From positions 1-6,472 of the forward strand of contig MGRR01000109.1 of assembly GCA_001798265.1 (NCBI GenBank): a stretch of DNA of 6,472 nt. The letters are read 5' to 3'. Shown here in pieces: positions 4,562 to 6,472 of this stretch (the stretch's first letter is position 1; each line of letters begins with the position of its first letter). The notes below the pieces were generated by a model. It was not told the origin of the DNA. It ran no database searches and was given only the letters and a program-made list of their open reading frames with translations. The stretch comes from Deltaproteobacteria bacterium RIFCSPHIGHO2_12_FULL_43_9 (GTDB lineage: Bacteria; Bdellovibrionota; O2-12-FULL-43-9). The position numbers and the translations under genes are program-made.

Positions 4562-6222
4562 GAGATCCCCAATGATGGAATTTTAATATGCTTCTTTTTT
4601 GCAATTTCAACTGCAGTTTCATATCCGGCGTCGACATGCCGAATTATACCCATGCCAGGGTCAGAATTTAAAACCCTTTTCAATCTTCGCTCTGCCTCTT
4701 CCGTTCCGTCCGCGACGATAACCATACCCGCATGAATTGATAAACCAATTCCAACACCGCCACCATGATGCACCGAAACCCAGCTTGCTCCATTTACGCT
4801 ATTAATCAGTGCATTCAGAATTGGCCAGTCAGCAATAGCATCACTTCCATCCTTCATGCCCTCTGTTTCTCTGTAGGGTGATGCTACTGAACCAGCATCG
4901 AGATGGTCTCGTCCAATTACAACTGGGGCAGAAACCTTCTTATCTCGGACTAATTGATTAAATAACAAACCAGCTTTCTCCCGTTCGCCATATCCTAACC
5001 AGCAAATTCTTGCTGGTAGCCCCTGGAATTTTACCTTTGCTTTCGCAAGAGTGAGCCATCTATGTAGATTTTTATTTTTTGGGAATAATTTTTTCAAAGC
5101 CTCGTCTGTTTTGTAGATGTCTTTTGGATCGCCCGAGAGAGCAACCCATCTGAAAGGGCCCTTCCCTTCACAAAATAATGGTCTAATGAAAGCAGGGACA
5201 AAACCTGGGAAAGAAAACGCATTTTTTAGCCCAGCCTCTTTTGCCTGCCCCCTGATATTATTTCCGTAATCGAAAACTACGGATCCATTCTTTTGAAAAT
5301 CAAGCATCGCCTGAACATGTTTAACAACCGTTGCATAAGACAGCTTTAAATATTTCTTTGGATCTTTCTTTCTTAAGACTAATGCATCTTTTAATGTTAT
5401 TCCTCTAGGGACATAACCATTCAGCATATCATGTGCCGAGGTCTGATCTGTGACTATATCCGGAAATATTTTTCTTTTGACCAGTTCAGGGAAAATATCC
5501 CCCGCATTTGCGCACAACCCAACGGAGAGGGGCTTTTTCTTTTTCCCGGCATCTTTTAACCATTTCAATGCTTCATCTAAATCACCCGTACTTTTGTCCA
5601 GGTATTTAGACTTAATTCTCATCTCAATTCTTTTGGGATCTACATCAACTCCTAGAAAAACCGCACCATTCATTGTTGCTGCTAGAGGTTGTGCGCCACC
5701 CATGCCCCCTAATCCACCAGATAGAATAAATCTCCCGGCAAGATTTCCTTTGAAGTGTTTTTCTCCTGCAGCGGCGAATGTTTCGTAGGTCCCCTGAAGA
5801 ATTCCTTGGGTACCAATATATATCCAACTCCCCGCTGTCATTTGGCCGTACATAGTTAGCCCTAAATGATCTAATCGACGAAATTCATCCCATGTTGCCC
5901 ATTTTGGGACTAACATTGCATTTGAAATTAAAACTCGCGGAGCATCAGGATGTGAAGGAAGAATTCCCACTGGTTTTCCTGATTGAATTAAAAGAGTTTC
6001 GTCGTCATTTAAATTTTTAAGTGATTTTACAATTTTCTCAAAGCAAGCCCAGTTTCTTGCAGCCTTGCCGGTTCCTCCATAAACAATCAGATCTTTTGGA
6101 TTCTCTGCAACCTCTGGATCCAAATTATTCATTAGCATGCGCATTGCAGCTTCCTGTATCCAGCTTTTGCATGTAATCAGAGATCCCCTTGGTGCTCTTA
6201 TAGATTGAACTTCAGATGACAT
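4558..6222 (-). CDS. hutU: Urocanate hydratase (urocanase)
   Basis: 554 residues, typical length. It converts urocanate to 4-imidazolone-5-propanoate with tightly bound NAD+ in the cytoplasm, the second step of histidine use. Diagnostic blocks in order are IRAPRG (8-13), MRMLMNNLDPEVAENP (27-42), YGGTGKAARNW (48-58), the glycine-rich NAD-binding LSGGLGGMGGAQPLA (167-181), DQTSAHDMLNGYVP (259-272), FDYGNNIRGQA (317-327) and the urocanase signature FQGLPARICW (399-408) with the active-site cysteine Cys407, equivalent to Cys410 of the Pseudomonas enzyme. RDHLDAGSVASPYRETEGM (438-456) and the C-terminal WVSVHHGGGVGIG complete the family pattern. No disruption is seen. The start overlaps the hutH stop by 11 nt and the stop overlaps hutI by 4 nt. 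Its ribosome-binding site is weak (AAGAG on the minus strand within hutH), consistent with coupling to hutH translation. Confidence 0.98.
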   Translation of the reverse strand: MSSEVQSIRAPRGSLITCKSWIQEAAMRMLMNNLDPEVAENPKDLIVYGGTGKAARNWACFEKIVKSLKNLNDDETLLIQSGKPVGILPSHPDAPRVLISNAMLVPKWATWDEFRRLDHLGLTMYGQMTAGSWIYIGTQGILQGTYETFAAAGEKHFKGNLAGRFILSGGLGGMGGAQPLAATMNGAVFLGVDVDPKRIEMRIKSKYLDKSTGDLDEALKWLKDAGKKKKPLSVGLCANAGDIFPELVKRKIFPDIVTDQTSAHDMLNGYVPRGITLKDALVLRKKDPKKYLKLSYATVVKHVQAMLDFQKNGSVVFDYGNNIRGQAKEAGLKNAFSFPGFVPAFIRPLFCEGKGPFRWVALSGDPKDIYKTDEALKKLFPKNKNLHRWLTLAKAKVKFQGLPARICWLGYGEREKAGLLFNQLVRDKKVSAPVVIGRDHLDAGSVASPYRETEGMKDGSDAIADWPILNALINSVNGASWVSVHHGGGVGIGLSIHAGMVIVADGTEEAERRLKRVLNSDPGMGIIRHVDAGYETAVEIAKKKHIKIPSLGIS

Positions 6223-6472
6223 CGCCCAGCTCTTTATATAAAGTTCCGTCGATTATTAATTCCATAATAGCCTCAATCTCATGTGAGAGAACTGCATCTT
6301 CCCCATGAAACTTTGCAACCCCTCTTATTGCTCTATGAATTTTCTGAAGATATTTACTGGGTTTAAGTGGTTTTAAAAAATCAATTCCTTGAGCCGCAGT
6401 TAGAAGCTCTGCTGCAATAATGTGTTCAACATTTTCAAGAACTAAATAGGCTTTATGTGCTGCCGTTACCCC
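6212..6472 (-). CDS. hutH: Histidine ammonia-lyase, C-terminal 86 residues (cut by window edge)
   Basis: The reading frame enters at base 6472 and ends at TGA (6214-6212). The 86 residues begin GVTAAHKAYLVLENVEHIIA and continue AELLTAAQGIDFLKP..., the C-terminal helical region of aromatic amino-acid lyases of the histidine ammonia-lyase type (family pattern NxxHxxAxELLxAxQGIDF). The catalytic Ala-Ser-Gly (MIO) motif lies further upstream, outside the window. HutH deaminates L-histidine to urocanate, the first step feeding the HutU and HutI enzymes encoded next. Identity rests on this short region plus the operon context; a different lyase of the same superfamily is unlikely next to hutU. The gene, and probably the operon promoter and any HutC-like regulator site, continue beyond the right edge. 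Confidence 0.93.
   Translation of the reverse strand, partial: GVTAAHKAYLVLENVEHIIAAELLTAAQGIDFLKPLKPSKYLQKIHRAIRGVAKFHGEDAVLSHEIEAIMELIIDGTLYKELGDVI

Noticed and set aside
4323..4586. Open frame on the plus strand across the hutI start and hutU end
   Set aside because: It is antisense to the well-conserved N-terminal metal-binding part of HutI, shows no domain, and no ribosome site was noticed.
5450..5788. Open frame on the plus strand inside hutU
   Set aside because: It is antisense to the highly conserved NAD-binding region of urocanase, and its predicted sequence has no recognisable domain. The conserved minus-strand gene explains the open frame.
6232..6243. Perfect 12-bp palindrome CTTTATATAAAG just before hutU
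   Set aside because: It encodes part of the HutH C-terminus (T-L-Y-K). A TATA-rich internal promoter is possible, but no matching -35 was identified, and the overlapping genes argue for a single transcript.

Overview
The window looks like a piece of a Gram-negative bacterial chromosome of moderate-to-low GC (roughly 40%, judged by eye). Protein-level hints are a PlsC-like acyltransferase with the NHSG...FD variant, a Flp-type prepilin-like peptide and a TlpA-type thioredoxin. DNA-level hints are a dispersed palindromic repeat of the GTCATTCCCGCGAAAGCGGGAAT type, which is common in several proteobacterial and Nitrospirota-like lineages. Together these would fit a deltaproteobacteria-like or uncultivated lineage, but nothing in the sequence fixes the taxonomy.

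Layout, left to right. Bases 12-110 are a repeat: a 50-bp imperfect palindrome followed by tandem half-units (period 16-17 bp) that run straight into the start codon of the first gene. Bases 112-909 (+) encode a lysophospholipid acyltransferase-like protein. Bases 915-1109 (-) encode a 64-residue peptide with a type IVb (Flp-like) prepilin signal and a C-terminal CxxC. It diverges, across 23 bp, from a membrane-anchored TlpA/ResA-like thiol-disulfide oxidoreductase (1133-1675, +), which is followed after 5 bp by a PAP2-family membrane enzyme (1681-2337, +). The whole right side (2334-6472, -) is the distal part of a histidine-utilisation operon, transcribed in the order hutH (C-terminus only, cut by the window edge), hutU, hutI, then an L-asparaginase II-family gene. 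All of its junctions overlap (11, 4 and 16 nt), which suggests translational coupling.

Function. HutH, HutU and HutI convert histidine through urocanate and imidazolonepropionate to N-formimino-L-glutamate plus ammonia. No formiminoglutamase (HutG), HutF or formiminotransferase (FTCD) lies in the window. The place downstream of hutI is taken by a complete PF06089-type asparaginase with its Ser-Lys and Cys/Lys metal-site residues. It either adds asparagine deamidation to the same amino-acid catabolic unit or, more speculatively, acts on an N-substituted glutamate. The left-hand genes are envelope-related (phospholipid acylation, lipid phosphate chemistry, extracytoplasmic thiol redox, pilin-like peptide) but do not form a pathway I recognise.

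Overall most of the window is ordinary. The points worth following up are the asparaginase in the hut operon, the CxxC prepilin-like peptide facing a thioredoxin across a near-symmetric promoter region, and the repeat array that seems to supply the leader of the acyltransferase gene. There is no gene-free stretch longer than 300 bases.
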